A stretch of 64,000 nucleotides of DNA from a virus (IMGVR_UViG_3300023172_003539:19621-83620), one strand, 5' to 3'. Shown: positions 16,098 through 24,348, counted from the stretch's first letter. Made by a program: numbers and translations. Notes: generated from the letters alone by a model not told the origin.

Positions 16098-16098
16098 A

Positions 16099-16644
16099 AT
16101 GAAAGGTTTAAAAATACCTAAAGTAACATTCAGAGTCAGAGAAGGTGATTCTGTTTTAGAAGAAGGCTGTTCGTTTGACGAAGGAAAATGGATAGACAAA
16201 ACAACTGATGACTATTTCAAAGGAAAAAGAGTGGTATTGTTCAGTTTACCTGGTGCATTTACACCCACTTGTACATCAACACAACTTCCGGGATTCGAAG
16301 AGAACTATGATAAAATCAAAGGTTTAGGAATCGATGAAGTGTATTGCTGTTCAGTCAATGATACATTTGTAATGAATGCATGGGCAGAAGTGCTTAAAAT
16401 TAAAAATGTAAAAGTTATTCCAGATGGATCTGGTAACTTTACAAGATTTATGGGTATGCTTATTGGTAAAAATCATTTAGGTTTTGGAAGCAGAAGTTGG
16501 AGATACATGGCAGTAATCAATGATGGCACAGTTGAGGCATGGTGGCAAGAACCAGGAATCAACAACGACGGTTCGGATAATGATCCATATGTTGAGTCCA
16601 CACCTGAAAATATGTTAAAGTATCTAGAACAAAACAATGGCTAA
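16099..16644 (+). CDS. Peroxiredoxin, Prx5/AhpC-TSA type
   Basis: The 181-residue protein has the Prx5 active-site loop PGAFTPTCTSTQLPGF with peroxidatic Cys58, and the expected Thr and Arg surroundings. No clear resolving cysteine in the usual Prx5 place is obvious, so it may use a 1-Cys mechanism or an external thiol. Such enzymes reduce hydrogen peroxide or alkyl hydroperoxides in the cytoplasm. It follows trxB and a small gene on the same strand with a GGAGAG site before the ATG, forming a likely redox cassette. Phage-borne peroxiredoxins are uncommon but plausible in sunlit seawater. Confidence 0.9.
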   Translation: MKGLKIPKVTFRVREGDSVLEEGCSFDEGKWIDKTTDDYFKGKRVVLFSLPGAFTPTCTSTQLPGFEENYDKIKGLGIDEVYCCSVNDTFVMNAWAEVLKIKNVKVIPDGSGNFTRFMGMLIGKNHLGFGSRSWRYMAVINDGTVEAWWQEPGINNDGSDNDPYVESTPENMLKYLEQNNG

Positions 16645-16825
16645 TTGGGACGGTAAATCTAGACCAACTAATGAATCATACCGCAAGAATTACGATGACA
16701 TTTTTAAAAAGAAATCTTGTCCTTGCGGTAGATCACCAACTGGTAAATGTATCGGCTGGCACGGATTGACAGAAAGCGAGTATCAAGTTAAACTACAAGA
16801 GTGGAATAATAAAAATGAATATTAG
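16637..16825 (+). CDS. 62-aa CPCG-motif protein
   Basis: This small protein contains CPCGRSPTGKCIGWHGL, with Cys residues at about 28, 30 and 38 plus a His, compatible with binding one metal ion. I recall the same motif in small proteins of marine bacteria and phages but no assigned function. It overlaps the peroxiredoxin end by 8 bases and the following gene by 11, which supports it as a real coupled gene. Confidence 0.6.
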   Translation: MANWDGKSRPTNESYRKNYDDIFKKKSCPCGRSPTGKCIGWHGLTESEYQVKLQEWNNKNEY

Positions 16826-17168
16826 ATTAATGTTTGAGCCTGAACCAAAAGTAAAATGCAACGTGGATGCTATGTTCCGATGTTATGCTGAAAATTATCT
16901 AAGTGATTATCCAGAATTCCAATGGGGTGGTTACATTGTGATGAATGTGTTTGAAATGAAATACAACGATAATGCGGCGGGAGAACCTTTGTATCAATTT
17001 GTTGCTTCTAATGTTGATGATAAATTGTTGCAAAATATTCAAGATTATGTGAATCAAAATCCAATGCACGGTTATTACACACACATACACTATTCTAAGA
17101 ATGGTGAAAACGAGCAATCAGTGATGCCACTAGAAGGCACACCTTATATTAGAGGAGAAGGCATATAA
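16815..17168 (+). CDS. Unknown protein, 117 aa
   Basis: No family is recognised. The protein is soluble, with acidic and aromatic character. It starts MNIRLMFEPEPKVKCN and contains a conserved-looking GGYIVMNVFEMKYND stretch and HGYYTHIHYSKNGENEQ. There is no signal peptide or membrane segment. Its gene overlaps the neighbours on both sides (11 bases upstream, 1 base downstream with the glycosyltransferase), so it is probably translated as part of the same message. Confidence 0.6.
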   Translation: MNIRLMFEPEPKVKCNVDAMFRCYAENYLSDYPEFQWGGYIVMNVFEMKYNDNAAGEPLYQFVASNVDDKLLQNIQDYVNQNPMHGYYTHIHYSKNGENEQSVMPLEGTPYIRGEGI

Positions 17169-18337
17169 TGAAAATATTTTACATGGGTCTAGAACCATAC
17201 GAAGGCAGATATACTCTACAACTACAAGAGTGGACTGAACGTGTGTATAAAAAAAGAGGTATAGACTATGTGGTTGTGCCAGGCACCACAATAGACGATA
17301 CAAAAGCAATCAGTGTTGGACAAGTGCTTGACGCACACGGCAGATCATATTTTGGCATGAGCCAGATGATGAATCTTGTACAGATGATGCGTAATGGTAG
17401 TGTCACAAGTAAAGACATTGTGTTCTTTGAAGACATGTTCCAACCAGGTATGGAGTCACTACCTTACATATTACACCAAGTGGAAGAAAAACACAGACCA
17501 ACAATATACCTAAGATGTTTGGCACAAGCGATCGACCCAGATGACTTCGTACACGTGTGGGGCATGAGCAAGTGGATGAGTATGTACGAACAGATGTGTA
17601 ATGAAATTCCTAATGTTCACATATTGGCCACCAATGAAGAAATGGTGGCACATATGCGTATAGCAAATTGGCGAGCACCCATCTATAACATCTCGGGTTT
17701 GAGTTTTGGAAAACAAGAAGTGCTATCAAGAGTCAAATCAATAAAGCCTTTTGATCAAAGAGCAAAAAGAGTTTGTTTTGCGGCTAGATTTGATCAAGAA
17801 AAACAGCCAGACTTTTATATGGATCTGGCAACTAGAGTCAGAAAGCAAGATCCATCTGTTGAGTTTGCAGTTTTCTCAGGAGGACCTTTAAGAAGTAATA
17901 ATGAAAAATACCTTACAAGAGCAAGAGAACTTGAATCCAAAGGAGATTTAAAAATTTACGAAAATTTGAAAAAAGATCAATATTATGAACTGTTAGCAGA
18001 TTCAAGAGTGCTGTTTAATTGTGCATTGCAGGACTGGGTATCAAACACAGTGTCAGAAGCAGACACATTAGGTTGCAACGTATTATTTCCAGCATACAGA
18101 TCATTTCCAGAAACGTTTTCTAATGACAGGGATAGATTGTATATCCCATGGAGCCAAGAGGACGCATACCAAAAATTAAATATTTTATTAATGAGGCCTC
18201 ATAACAATATTGGCAAACTGTCAGATTGGACCGACGGAACAATCGATAGAATGATCGATATCATGACCGGAAAAGGCGAGCAATGGAGAAGAGATGGAAA
18301 ACATTACAGAGACTGGGTCTCAGAATCTAAATATTAA
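17168..18337 (+). CDS. GT-B type glycosyltransferase
   Basis: The 389-residue protein has a GT-B shape. The N-terminal domain (MKIFYMGLEPYEGRY, later VFFEDMFQPGME) leads to a C-terminal nucleotide-sugar domain. There, RVCFAARFDQEKQPDFYMDLA matches the family's strand with its donor-binding Arg/Lys, and ALQDWVSNTVSEADTLGCNVLFP replaces the usual E-x7-E motif. It is followed by galE, a source of UDP-galactose or a related sugar. Phage enzymes like this glycosylate DNA bases or surface glycans. The nearby base-modification genes make DNA a possible acceptor, but this is not shown by the sequence. Confidence 0.75.
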   Translation: MKIFYMGLEPYEGRYTLQLQEWTERVYKKRGIDYVVVPGTTIDDTKAISVGQVLDAHGRSYFGMSQMMNLVQMMRNGSVTSKDIVFFEDMFQPGMESLPYILHQVEEKHRPTIYLRCLAQAIDPDDFVHVWGMSKWMSMYEQMCNEIPNVHILATNEEMVAHMRIANWRAPIYNISGLSFGKQEVLSRVKSIKPFDQRAKRVCFAARFDQEKQPDFYMDLATRVRKQDPSVEFAVFSGGPLRSNNEKYLTRARELESKGDLKIYENLKKDQYYELLADSRVLFNCALQDWVSNTVSEADTLGCNVLFPAYRSFPETFSNDRDRLYIPWSQEDAYQKLNILLMRPHNNIGKLSDWTDGTIDRMIDIMTGKGEQWRRDGKHYRDWVSESKY

Positions 18338-19334
18338 AGGAACTAATAAATCTGTATTAGTGGTCGGTGGTGCCGGATACATTGGTTCTCACACAGCAAA
18401 AGAATTAAAGAAAAACGGATACACTCCTGTTGTTGTAGATAGAGACATCACTTCCAAGCCATGGGCAACTCAATATGGTCCAGCCTATGAGTTAAATCTT
18501 CCACAAAACATCGAAACCATAGATGAGATTGTTAAAAGACACAACATTGACAGTTGTATACACTTTGCGGCTCACACTAAAGTTGGTGAAAGTGTAGCCG
18601 ACCCATCAAAGTATTATATTAATAATGTACTAATGACGTTTAGATTAATTGAAAAATTAAAATCACTTGACGTAAACACATTTGTTTTTAGTTCTAGTGC
18701 CGCTGTCTACGGAGTACCAGAAAATGGAACTGCATACGATACGCAAGAAAAACTACTTCCTATCAATCCATATGGTAGATCAAAACTAATGATTGAACAT
18801 ATATTACAGGACTATCATCGTGCGTATGGATTTGCCAGTGTAAGTTTACGATATTTCAATGCCGCGGGTGCAGATGCTGAAGCAGAAATTGGAGAATTAA
18901 GAGAAGATGAATCACATATTATACCACTTGCCATCGAAGCAGGAAAAAATGTAAAAGAATTTAGATTATTCGGGACAGATTTTGATACACCCGACGGAAC
19001 CTGCGTCAGGGATTATGTACACGTAACAGATCTTGCTCACGGACACGTGCTGGCTTTACAAAAAGCTCATAAAGAAAAAATATGTGCAAGTTATAATTTA
19101 GGATCTGGTATTCCAACCAGCAACAGAGAACTTCTAAATACTGTACAAAAATTTACAGGTGCTATGAAAATAAAAGAAGAAAATAGAAGACCGGGTGATC
19201 CTCCTGTGCTGGTAGCAGATATTTCTAGAACTACCAAAGAATTAAATTGGAAACCTACACAAAGTTCTATTGACAACATAGTAGGAACTGCTGTAAAATG
19301 GTACAATAAGATAAATCAAAAAAAGATAAATTAA
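18294..19334 (+). CDS. galE: UDP-glucose 4-epimerase (GalE-like)
   Basis: This 346-residue extended short-chain dehydrogenase has the NAD site GGAGYIGS (25-32), the SSSAAVYG serine strand, the catalytic YGRSK, and the GalE-type RYFNAAGAD and YVHVTDLA segments. It would interconvert UDP-glucose and UDP-galactose in the cytoplasm. The start overlaps the glycosyltransferase by 44 bases and is chosen because GGAGAAG precedes the ATG. No later ATG precedes the NAD motif. The gene pair suggests that it supplies donor for the adjacent glycosyltransferase. Confidence 0.92.
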   Translation: MENITETGSQNLNIKGTNKSVLVVGGAGYIGSHTAKELKKNGYTPVVVDRDITSKPWATQYGPAYELNLPQNIETIDEIVKRHNIDSCIHFAAHTKVGESVADPSKYYINNVLMTFRLIEKLKSLDVNTFVFSSSAAVYGVPENGTAYDTQEKLLPINPYGRSKLMIEHILQDYHRAYGFASVSLRYFNAAGADAEAEIGELREDESHIIPLAIEAGKNVKEFRLFGTDFDTPDGTCVRDYVHVTDLAHGHVLALQKAHKEKICASYNLGSGIPTSNRELLNTVQKFTGAMKIKEENRRPGDPPVLVADISRTTKELNWKPTQSSIDNIVGTAVKWYNKINQKKIN

Positions 19335-19335
19335 A

Positions 19336-20064
19336 ATGGATGAAAATATATTAAAAGATAGTTGGTTACCACCAAAACCCGTTAGCGAAGAAATCAAAGA
19401 AAGAATTAAAAAGGCCGGAAAAAGATTTTATGCGGCTGATAATATTAGCGAATTTATTGAATCGGGTGAAAAAGAAAAATTAATTGACGAGTTGCAACAA
19501 AAATTCGAATCTGTTTTGGACAGTTTAATCATTGACAGGGAAAACGATCCCAACAGCAACGGTACAGGTAGAAGACTTGCTAAAATGTATGTTAATGAGA
19601 TAATGTCTGGTAGATATTATCCAAAACCAGATGTGACAGCATTTCCAAACGAGGACGGAAGATATGATCAATTAATTGTGGTAAGAGCAGATATTAAAAG
19701 TATGTGTTCTCATCATCACCAACCGGTAACGGGAGTTTGTTATATCGGTTGTTTACCTGGCAAAAAACTGATAGGATTAAGCAAATACACAAGGATAGCA
19801 CAGCATTTAGGACATAGAGGTCATTTACAAGAAGAATTAACGGAAATGATTGCCTATGAAATCACGAAACTAACCGACAGTCCGGCTGTGGGAGTTTATA
19901 TACGAGCAAGACACGGCTGTTGTGAAAATAGAGGAATCAGAAGTGCCAACTCAAGCACACAGACCACAGTGTTAAAAGGATTATTGAAAAATGATCCAGC
20001 ACTGAAAAACGAATTTATGCACAATATACAATTACAAGAAACACAGTGTGGACCAATTGGGTAA
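19336..20064 (+). CDS. folE: GTP cyclohydrolase I (FolE)
   Basis: The 242-residue protein has the GTP cyclohydrolase core with zinc ligands in SMCSHHHQP and in RHGCCENRG, and the family segment IGLSKYTRIAQHL. The last part, SANSSTQTT, is also typical of FolE ends. The N-terminal extension is longer than in E. coli. It converts GTP to dihydroneopterin triphosphate, the first step to both folate and 7-deazaguanines. With QueE and DpdA in the window, the second route is likely. It starts one base after galE, and its end overlaps the next small gene. Confidence 0.94.
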   Translation: MDENILKDSWLPPKPVSEEIKERIKKAGKRFYAADNISEFIESGEKEKLIDELQQKFESVLDSLIIDRENDPNSNGTGRRLAKMYVNEIMSGRYYPKPDVTAFPNEDGRYDQLIVVRADIKSMCSHHHQPVTGVCYIGCLPGKKLIGLSKYTRIAQHLGHRGHLQEELTEMIAYEITKLTDSPAVGVYIRARHGCCENRGIRSANSSTQTTVLKGLLKNDPALKNEFMHNIQLQETQCGPIG

Positions 20065-20314
20065 AAAAAAGAAAACAAAAGAAAAACTAACATCAGACGG
20101 AATATGGTCTTATTCTGGAGATTATGGAGATCTTAATGTAGGAACATTATCCGAGTCAATGTCTGTTGATTTTGGTGATTTACACACACAACTGAATCTA
20201 GATTTTGATGATGAAAAATTAAAAAACAAATATCCTGCATTAAAAGATGCATGGGAACACTATAATAATGTATTAGATATGTGTAGAGCAAAGGAAAAAG
20301 AAGATGAGAATTGA
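20048..20314 (+). CDS. Unknown small phage protein, 80-88 aa
   Basis: The frame is open from a GTG at 20048. A TTG at 20057 is an alternative, and the first ATG is too far in, so the start is uncertain. The product has a basic beginning (GKKKKTKEK), a middle GIWSYSGDYGDLNVGTL, and an acidic helical end. It resembles small conserved proteins of T4-like marine phages without known role. It overlaps folE by 17 bases and guaC by 11 bases. Confidence 0.55.
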   Translation: MDQLGKKKKTKEKLTSDGIWSYSGDYGDLNVGTLSESMSVDFGDLHTQLNLDFDDEKLKNKYPALKDAWEHYNNVLDMCRAKEKEDEN

Positions 20315-21362
20315 TTATAACATACATTTAGATTATTCGGATGTGTTATTACAACCAAAAAGATCTACGTTGAGTTCAAGACGTGATGTAGATATATTGA
20401 GAGAATTTAAATTTAGAAATAGTGGCAAGACACTTTCATATGTGCCCATCATGGCATCAAACATGGATGGTGTTGGCACGTTTTCTATGGCAAGAGTGCT
20501 ACAAGAATTTAAAATGTTGACTGTGATCAGGAAACACTATACCCTGGATGATTGGAAACAAGCCGCAGGCACAGGACTTAAATTCAAATATGTATCTGCC
20601 TGTGTTGGAACAGGTGCCATATGGGACGAGAACGCACAGGACTATCAAACACTCAAACAGGTAATGAGTGCATTTCCAGACATACCTTGTATCACAATTG
20701 ATGTTGCCAATGCTTATCATGAATCATTTGTGGACTTTGTTGATAGAATTAGAACAGAATATCCAGACAAAGTGATCATAGCAGGCAATGTGGTTACACC
20801 AAACATGACAGAAGAATTAATTATCAAAGGTGCTGATGTGGTCAAAGTTGGAATAGGTCCAGGCTCGGTTTGTACCACAAGAACACAAACAGGTGTAGGT
20901 GTTCCACAATTTTCAGCAATCATGGAATGTTCAGATGCCGCAAATGGAGTTGGTGGACACATCATTGCTGACGGTGGTTGTACACAACCAGGCGATGTTG
21001 CCAAAGCATTGGGCGGAGGTGCTCATTTTGTGATGTTGGGTGGAATGTTGGCAGGACACGATGAAGGTGAAACAGAATTAAGAGATGGCAAGAGATATTT
21101 TTACGGAATGAGTTCTCAAACAGCATTGGACACACACGGACAAAGAAAAGATGGATACAGAGGCACAGAAGGTAAAACCGTTGTATTGGATGACAAAGGT
21201 CCGGTCAAAGACACTGTGGAACAGATACTGGGCGGAGTGAGAAGCACCTGCACTTACATTGGAGCAAGAAGAATTAAAGATATGCCCAAGGCGGCACATT
21301 TTGTTAGAGTTAATAATGTGATCAATAGAGTTTATGACAGATACGAAACTGACAACAAGTAA
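20304..21362 (+). CDS. guaC: GMP reductase (IMPDH/GMPR family)
   Basis: The 352-residue TIM-barrel protein opens with DYSDVLLQPKRSTLSSR and has the active-site loop VGIGPGSVCTTR with Cys190, then phosphate-binding IIADGGC and VMLGGM. Lack of CBS domains and the overall length favour GMP reductase over IMP dehydrogenase. The reaction is GMP plus NADPH to IMP plus ammonia. In context it could recycle host guanine nucleotides or balance purines while FolE drains GTP. It overlaps the following phosphoribosyltransferase by 29 bases. Confidence 0.88.
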   Translation: MRIDYNIHLDYSDVLLQPKRSTLSSRRDVDILREFKFRNSGKTLSYVPIMASNMDGVGTFSMARVLQEFKMLTVIRKHYTLDDWKQAAGTGLKFKYVSACVGTGAIWDENAQDYQTLKQVMSAFPDIPCITIDVANAYHESFVDFVDRIRTEYPDKVIIAGNVVTPNMTEELIIKGADVVKVGIGPGSVCTTRTQTGVGVPQFSAIMECSDAANGVGGHIIADGGCTQPGDVAKALGGGAHFVMLGGMLAGHDEGETELRDGKRYFYGMSSQTALDTHGQRKDGYRGTEGKTVVLDDKGPVKDTVEQILGGVRSTCTYIGARRIKDMPKAAHFVRVNNVINRVYDRYETDNK

Positions 21363-21804
21363 ATTATACTTCACAAATATACAAATGAGGAATGCTCTCA
21401 TTCAGATCGAAGACAAAATGGTTCACACTCCGTGGATGCCTACAGTGATTATGGGTATCAACAGAGGAGGTTGTATTCCTGGTGTATATTTGTCTCATAG
21501 ATTAAAAGTTGCACACGAAGTACTTGATATTAGATTGAGAGATCATAAAAGCACACCTAACTTAAACAATCTAAAATCAAATCATGAACAAGGTCATAGA
21601 ATATTAATCATAGACGACATCAATGACAGCGGAGCAACATTTCAATACATCATTGACAACTTCGGAAAACATGACAACATAAAATTTGCTTCTCTAATCA
21701 ATAATAAACCATCACCGGTAAAAATGGATTTTCATGGTTACGATATTGATAAGGATACCAATCCACAATGGGTAGTATTTCCATGGGAAGAATGGGACAA
21801 GTAA
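21334..21804 (+). CDS. Purine-type phosphoribosyltransferase
   Basis: The 156-residue protein has the PRPP-binding motif ILIIDDINDSGAT (90-102) and, upstream, VIMGINRGGCIPG, typical of type I phosphoribosyltransferases of the hypoxanthine/xanthine/guanine group. It would join PRPP to a purine base. The C-terminal WVVFPWEEW resembles the xanthine-guanine branch. The start at 21334 overlaps guaC. An ATG at 21385 would remove 17 residues and lacks a better ribosome site. Together with guaC it forms a purine-salvage pair next to folE. Confidence 0.8.
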   Translation: MTDTKLTTSKLYFTNIQMRNALIQIEDKMVHTPWMPTVIMGINRGGCIPGVYLSHRLKVAHEVLDIRLRDHKSTPNLNNLKSNHEQGHRILIIDDINDSGATFQYIIDNFGKHDNIKFASLINNKPSPVKMDFHGYDIDKDTNPQWVVFPWEEWDK

Positions 21805-21817
21805 CGTCAAAGTTGTA

Positions 21818-21847
21818 TTGACAACATCATATAAAAACTGTTAAAAT
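21818..21847 (+). promoter_or_regulatory. Sigma70-like promoter for the YhhQ-type transporter
   Basis: TTGACA (21818-21823), 18 bases, TAAAAT (21842-21847). A leader of about 25 bases with TAGGAGG precedes the ATG at 21879, so this transcript is leadered. Confidence 0.7.
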
Positions 21848-21878
21848 ATTGAACATTAACTAACCTATAGGAGGCTTA

Positions 21879-22526
21879 ATGTTTAAATCACTACTAGCAG
21901 GTGTAGATAAGACACTTGTAAGAAATCTAGTAATTCTACACACACTCGTTATCGCTGTGTCGAACTATCTAGTCACGATCAGATTTGATTTATTCCCCGG
22001 TGCGGATCTTCCATTATTTGGATCGTTTCCATTAGCGGCGGCGGCATTCACATTTCCGATTGTTGTAGTAGCAACTGACTTGACTGTAAGGTTGGTCGGC
22101 AAGGAAGCGGGAAGGGCCGTTGTAGCAATGGCGATCATTCCGGCTATCGTGGCATCAGTACTGGTACTGTTGGCACTGGGTGATCCACACGCATACAGAG
22201 TTGGATTCGCATCAGGTACAGCATACGCGATCGGTACCATGCTGGACGTGTACGTCTTCCAAGCGATCAGAGAAAGATCTGACAACTGGTGGGCGGCACC
22301 GGCACTTTCGACCATCGCGGCAAACATAATCGATACATACTCATTCTTTTATGTTGCGTTCGCAGGATCCCTCGACGCAGAGGGCAAACTGAGTTGGATT
22401 GGTGCCAACTGGCATATCGTTGCACAGAACAACACATTGACCAAGATTGTGGTTGGCTTGATAGTATTCTTACCAGCATATGGTATACTATTGAACAGAC
22501 TGCAAGTTATAGGCAAGAAAAAATAA
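21879..22526 (+). CDS. yhhQ: YhhQ-family queuosine-precursor transporter
   Basis: The 215-residue protein has about six transmembrane helices and YhhQ/DUF165 features: VSNYLVTI in the first helix, AAAFTFPIVVVATDLTVRLVGKEAGR, and SGTAYAIGTMLDVYVFQAI. Family members import 7-cyano- or 7-aminomethyl-7-deazaguanine across the inner membrane. Its presence beside FolE, QueE and DpdA suggests the phage both makes and imports the modified base precursor. Base composition is visibly more G+C-rich than the neighbours, hinting at separate acquisition. It has its own promoter and a strong GC hairpin after its stop. Confidence 0.85.
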   Translation: MFKSLLAGVDKTLVRNLVILHTLVIAVSNYLVTIRFDLFPGADLPLFGSFPLAAAAFTFPIVVVATDLTVRLVGKEAGRAVVAMAIIPAIVASVLVLLALGDPHAYRVGFASGTAYAIGTMLDVYVFQAIRERSDNWWAAPALSTIAANIIDTYSFFYVAFAGSLDAEGKLSWIGANWHIVAQNNTLTKIVVGLIVFLPAYGILLNRLQVIGKKK

Positions 22527-22532
22527 TCTCTA

Positions 22533-22554
22533 GGGGGGAGTTTTTTCTCCCCCC
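22533..22554. terminator. Strong GC hairpin after the transporter gene
   Basis: GGGGGGAG - TTTTTT - CTCCCCCC form an 8-bp near-all-GC stem with a six-T loop. No U-tract follows. The hairpin abuts the -35 box of the next promoter, so it may insulate two transcription units or stabilise a 3' end. Confidence 0.6.
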
Positions 22555-22555
22555 A

Positions 22556-22584
22556 TTGACTATGAAATTAAATAATGTTATAAT
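22556..22584 (+). promoter_or_regulatory. Sigma70-like promoter, leaderless geometry
   Basis: TTGACT (22556-22561), 17 bases, TATAAT (22579-22584), then exactly 6 bases to the ATG at 22591. No Shine-Dalgarno site. Confidence 0.85.
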
Positions 22585-22590
22585 TGTATT

Positions 22591-22974
22591 ATGAAAGCAG
22601 GAAAAATTTGGGGAAACACGGAACTTGTACACGCAAATGGTGTGTTAGAATTCCATAGAATAGAATATAAAAAAGGCGGTGTTTGTTCTAAACATCTGCA
22701 CGAATACAAATGGAACGGTTTTTTTGTTGAATCAGGAAAAATGAAAATTCGTGTATGGCAAAAAGATTACGATCTAGTAGATGAAACAATATTAAATGCA
22801 GGAGACTTTACAAGAGTCAAACCTGGACTGTATCACTCATTCGAAGGTCTAGAAGACGGAGTTGCATTTGAACTGTACTGGGCGGAATTCAATCACAACG
22901 ATATAAAAAGAGAATCAGTCGGTCATATCAAAACTGATAACGTAGTACGTTTGGACAAAAAGAAAGGGAAATAA
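22591..22974 (+). CDS. Cupin-domain protein
   Basis: The 127-residue single-domain cupin has motif 1 in GGVCSKHLHEYKWNGFFVESGKM, with His ligands and a Glu, and motif 2 in AGDFTRVKPGLYHSFEG with the distal His. Such small cupins bind a metal and act as isomerases, dioxygenases or sugar-binding proteins, and sequence does not settle which. Its stop overlaps the amidinotransferase-like gene (TAATG), so the two are co-translated from a leaderless-type promoter. Confidence 0.8.
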   Translation: MKAGKIWGNTELVHANGVLEFHRIEYKKGGVCSKHLHEYKWNGFFVESGKMKIRVWQKDYDLVDETILNAGDFTRVKPGLYHSFEGLEDGVAFELYWAEFNHNDIKRESVGHIKTDNVVRLDKKKGK

Positions 22975-23996
22975 TGATCCCTATCAAAGGTTATGCAACC
23001 TTTCATCCTTTAAAACATTGTTTAATTGGGAAAAATTTTTCAAGCAACTTCTTTGAAAAAATTACAAAAAATACAAAAGTTTCTGATCCATTAAAAAAAA
23101 TCGCCGATGAAACAGAAGAAGACTATCAAATACTCGAAAAACTTTTAAAAGATGCCGGTGTTGAAACACACAGACCAGAATTTGACGAATCGTTGTATGA
23201 CGGTAACTTTCATGGTAGACCTCCTGTGTGTCCTAGAGATCATTTTGGAGTGATCGGAGAAACTTTTTATGCCACACAACCCACTAGTTTTTATTCTCAT
23301 ACATTAAAACAGATTGATCCAAAATCATTATTTTTACAAAACTGGGATTATGAAACAGCCATAGTTAGCACAGCAAATATTTGTAGAGTCGGAAAAGACA
23401 TATTCTGGGATAGAAAGATTACAAAATTATGGGATGGCACAGGAACAGAACAACAATGTATGGATCGTATCAATCAAATAAAAGAAAAATGGATCAATGA
23501 AGGATTTCGTGTACATGAATCAGACAGAGGATATCACTCGGACGGTGCTTTTTGTGTGGTCAAACCGGGCTGTATAGTATCCTTGTTTGATGTACAGGAT
23601 TATAAAACAGAATTTCCCAATTGGGACGTATTATATCTACCAGACCAATCATGGGACAAAATGAGTTCTTTTTTAAAAATGAAAGAAAAGGTTGGAGGGA
23701 GATGGTGGTTAAAAGGAGAAGAACACAACAATCAATTAATAGAATTTGTCAATACTTGGCTAGATAAGTGGGTGGGTTTTGTTGAGGAAACTGTGTTTGA
23801 TGTTAATATGTTATCTATCGATGAAAACACAATAATCTGTAACAATTATAACAAAGAAGTTTTTGAACATTTTAAAAAACACAAAATAGAACCAATCATA
23901 TTTAATTTTAGACATCGATATTTTTGGGACGGTGGTGTACATTGTATCACACAAGATTTATACAGAGAAGGAACACAGGAGGATTATCTTGGCTGA
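22974..23996 (+). CDS. Amidinotransferase / guanidine-modifying (GME) fold protein
   Basis: The 340-residue protein looks like a member of the guanidine-modifying superfamily (glycine amidinotransferase, DDAH, arginine and agmatine deiminases). It has an early acidic loop RPPVCPRDHFGVIGE, a central SDGAFCVVKPG, and a C-terminal RYFWDGGVHCITQDLYREG whose Cys324 fits the catalytic nucleophile. These enzymes form a covalent amidino-Cys intermediate from arginine-like substrates. Amidinotransferase-like genes are known in marine T4-like phages. It is preceded by a cupin and followed by a DUF6614-like gene that overlaps it by 8 bases. Confidence 0.75.
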   Translation: MIPIKGYATFHPLKHCLIGKNFSSNFFEKITKNTKVSDPLKKIADETEEDYQILEKLLKDAGVETHRPEFDESLYDGNFHGRPPVCPRDHFGVIGETFYATQPTSFYSHTLKQIDPKSLFLQNWDYETAIVSTANICRVGKDIFWDRKITKLWDGTGTEQQCMDRINQIKEKWINEGFRVHESDRGYHSDGAFCVVKPGCIVSLFDVQDYKTEFPNWDVLYLPDQSWDKMSSFLKMKEKVGGRWWLKGEEHNNQLIEFVNTWLDKWVGFVEETVFDVNMLSIDENTIICNNYNKEVFEHFKKHKIEPIIFNFRHRYFWDGGVHCITQDLYREGTQEDYLG

Positions 23997-24336
23997 CATA
24001 TATCATATTTTCGCGGATCATAACAAAAATGTAGATGCCAAAGAATTTGCAAAAAAAATGAGAATTTTTTTAGACAAATTAGTAGAAATGAAAAGGATGA
24101 AAAGTTATCGTTTGACAAGAGCAAAATTGGGATTCCGTTCAATGAATTTACCAGAATTCCATGTGATGATGGAATTTGACAATATGCAACAACTCGATGA
24201 TGCCATGACCTCGGTAATACGCAACGAAGAAAGTATCGACGAATCACACGTGGCATTTAATCAATTAGTAGACACGGAAACAATACAACATTTTTTGTAT
24301 AGAGATTTTCCAGACGGAGTTGACCAATCTAAATAA
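23989..24336 (+). CDS. DUF6614-like small protein (TTG start)
   Basis: The start is a TTG placed 6 bases after a perfect AGGAGG site (23977-23982), giving MADIYHIFADHNKNVDAKEF. The ATG at 23932 lies deep in the upstream gene and has no such site. The 115-residue product follows the pattern I recall for DUF6614: an initial ferredoxin-like strand, YRLTRAKLGFRSMNLPEFHVMMEF, and a final FLYRDFPDG. The function of that family is unknown. Translation is coupled to the amidinotransferase-like gene. Confidence 0.7.
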   Translation: MADIYHIFADHNKNVDAKEFAKKMRIFLDKLVEMKRMKSYRLTRAKLGFRSMNLPEFHVMMEFDNMQQLDDAMTSVIRNEESIDESHVAFNQLVDTETIQHFLYRDFPDGVDQSK

Positions 24337-24348
24337 ACATAGTATTAT
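24320..24348 (+). promoter_or_regulatory. Sigma70-like promoter for queE, leaderless geometry
   Basis: TTGACC (24320-24325), 17 bases, TATTAT (24343-24348), then exactly 6 bases to the ATG at 24355. No Shine-Dalgarno site. The -35 overlaps the end of the upstream gene. Confidence 0.75.
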
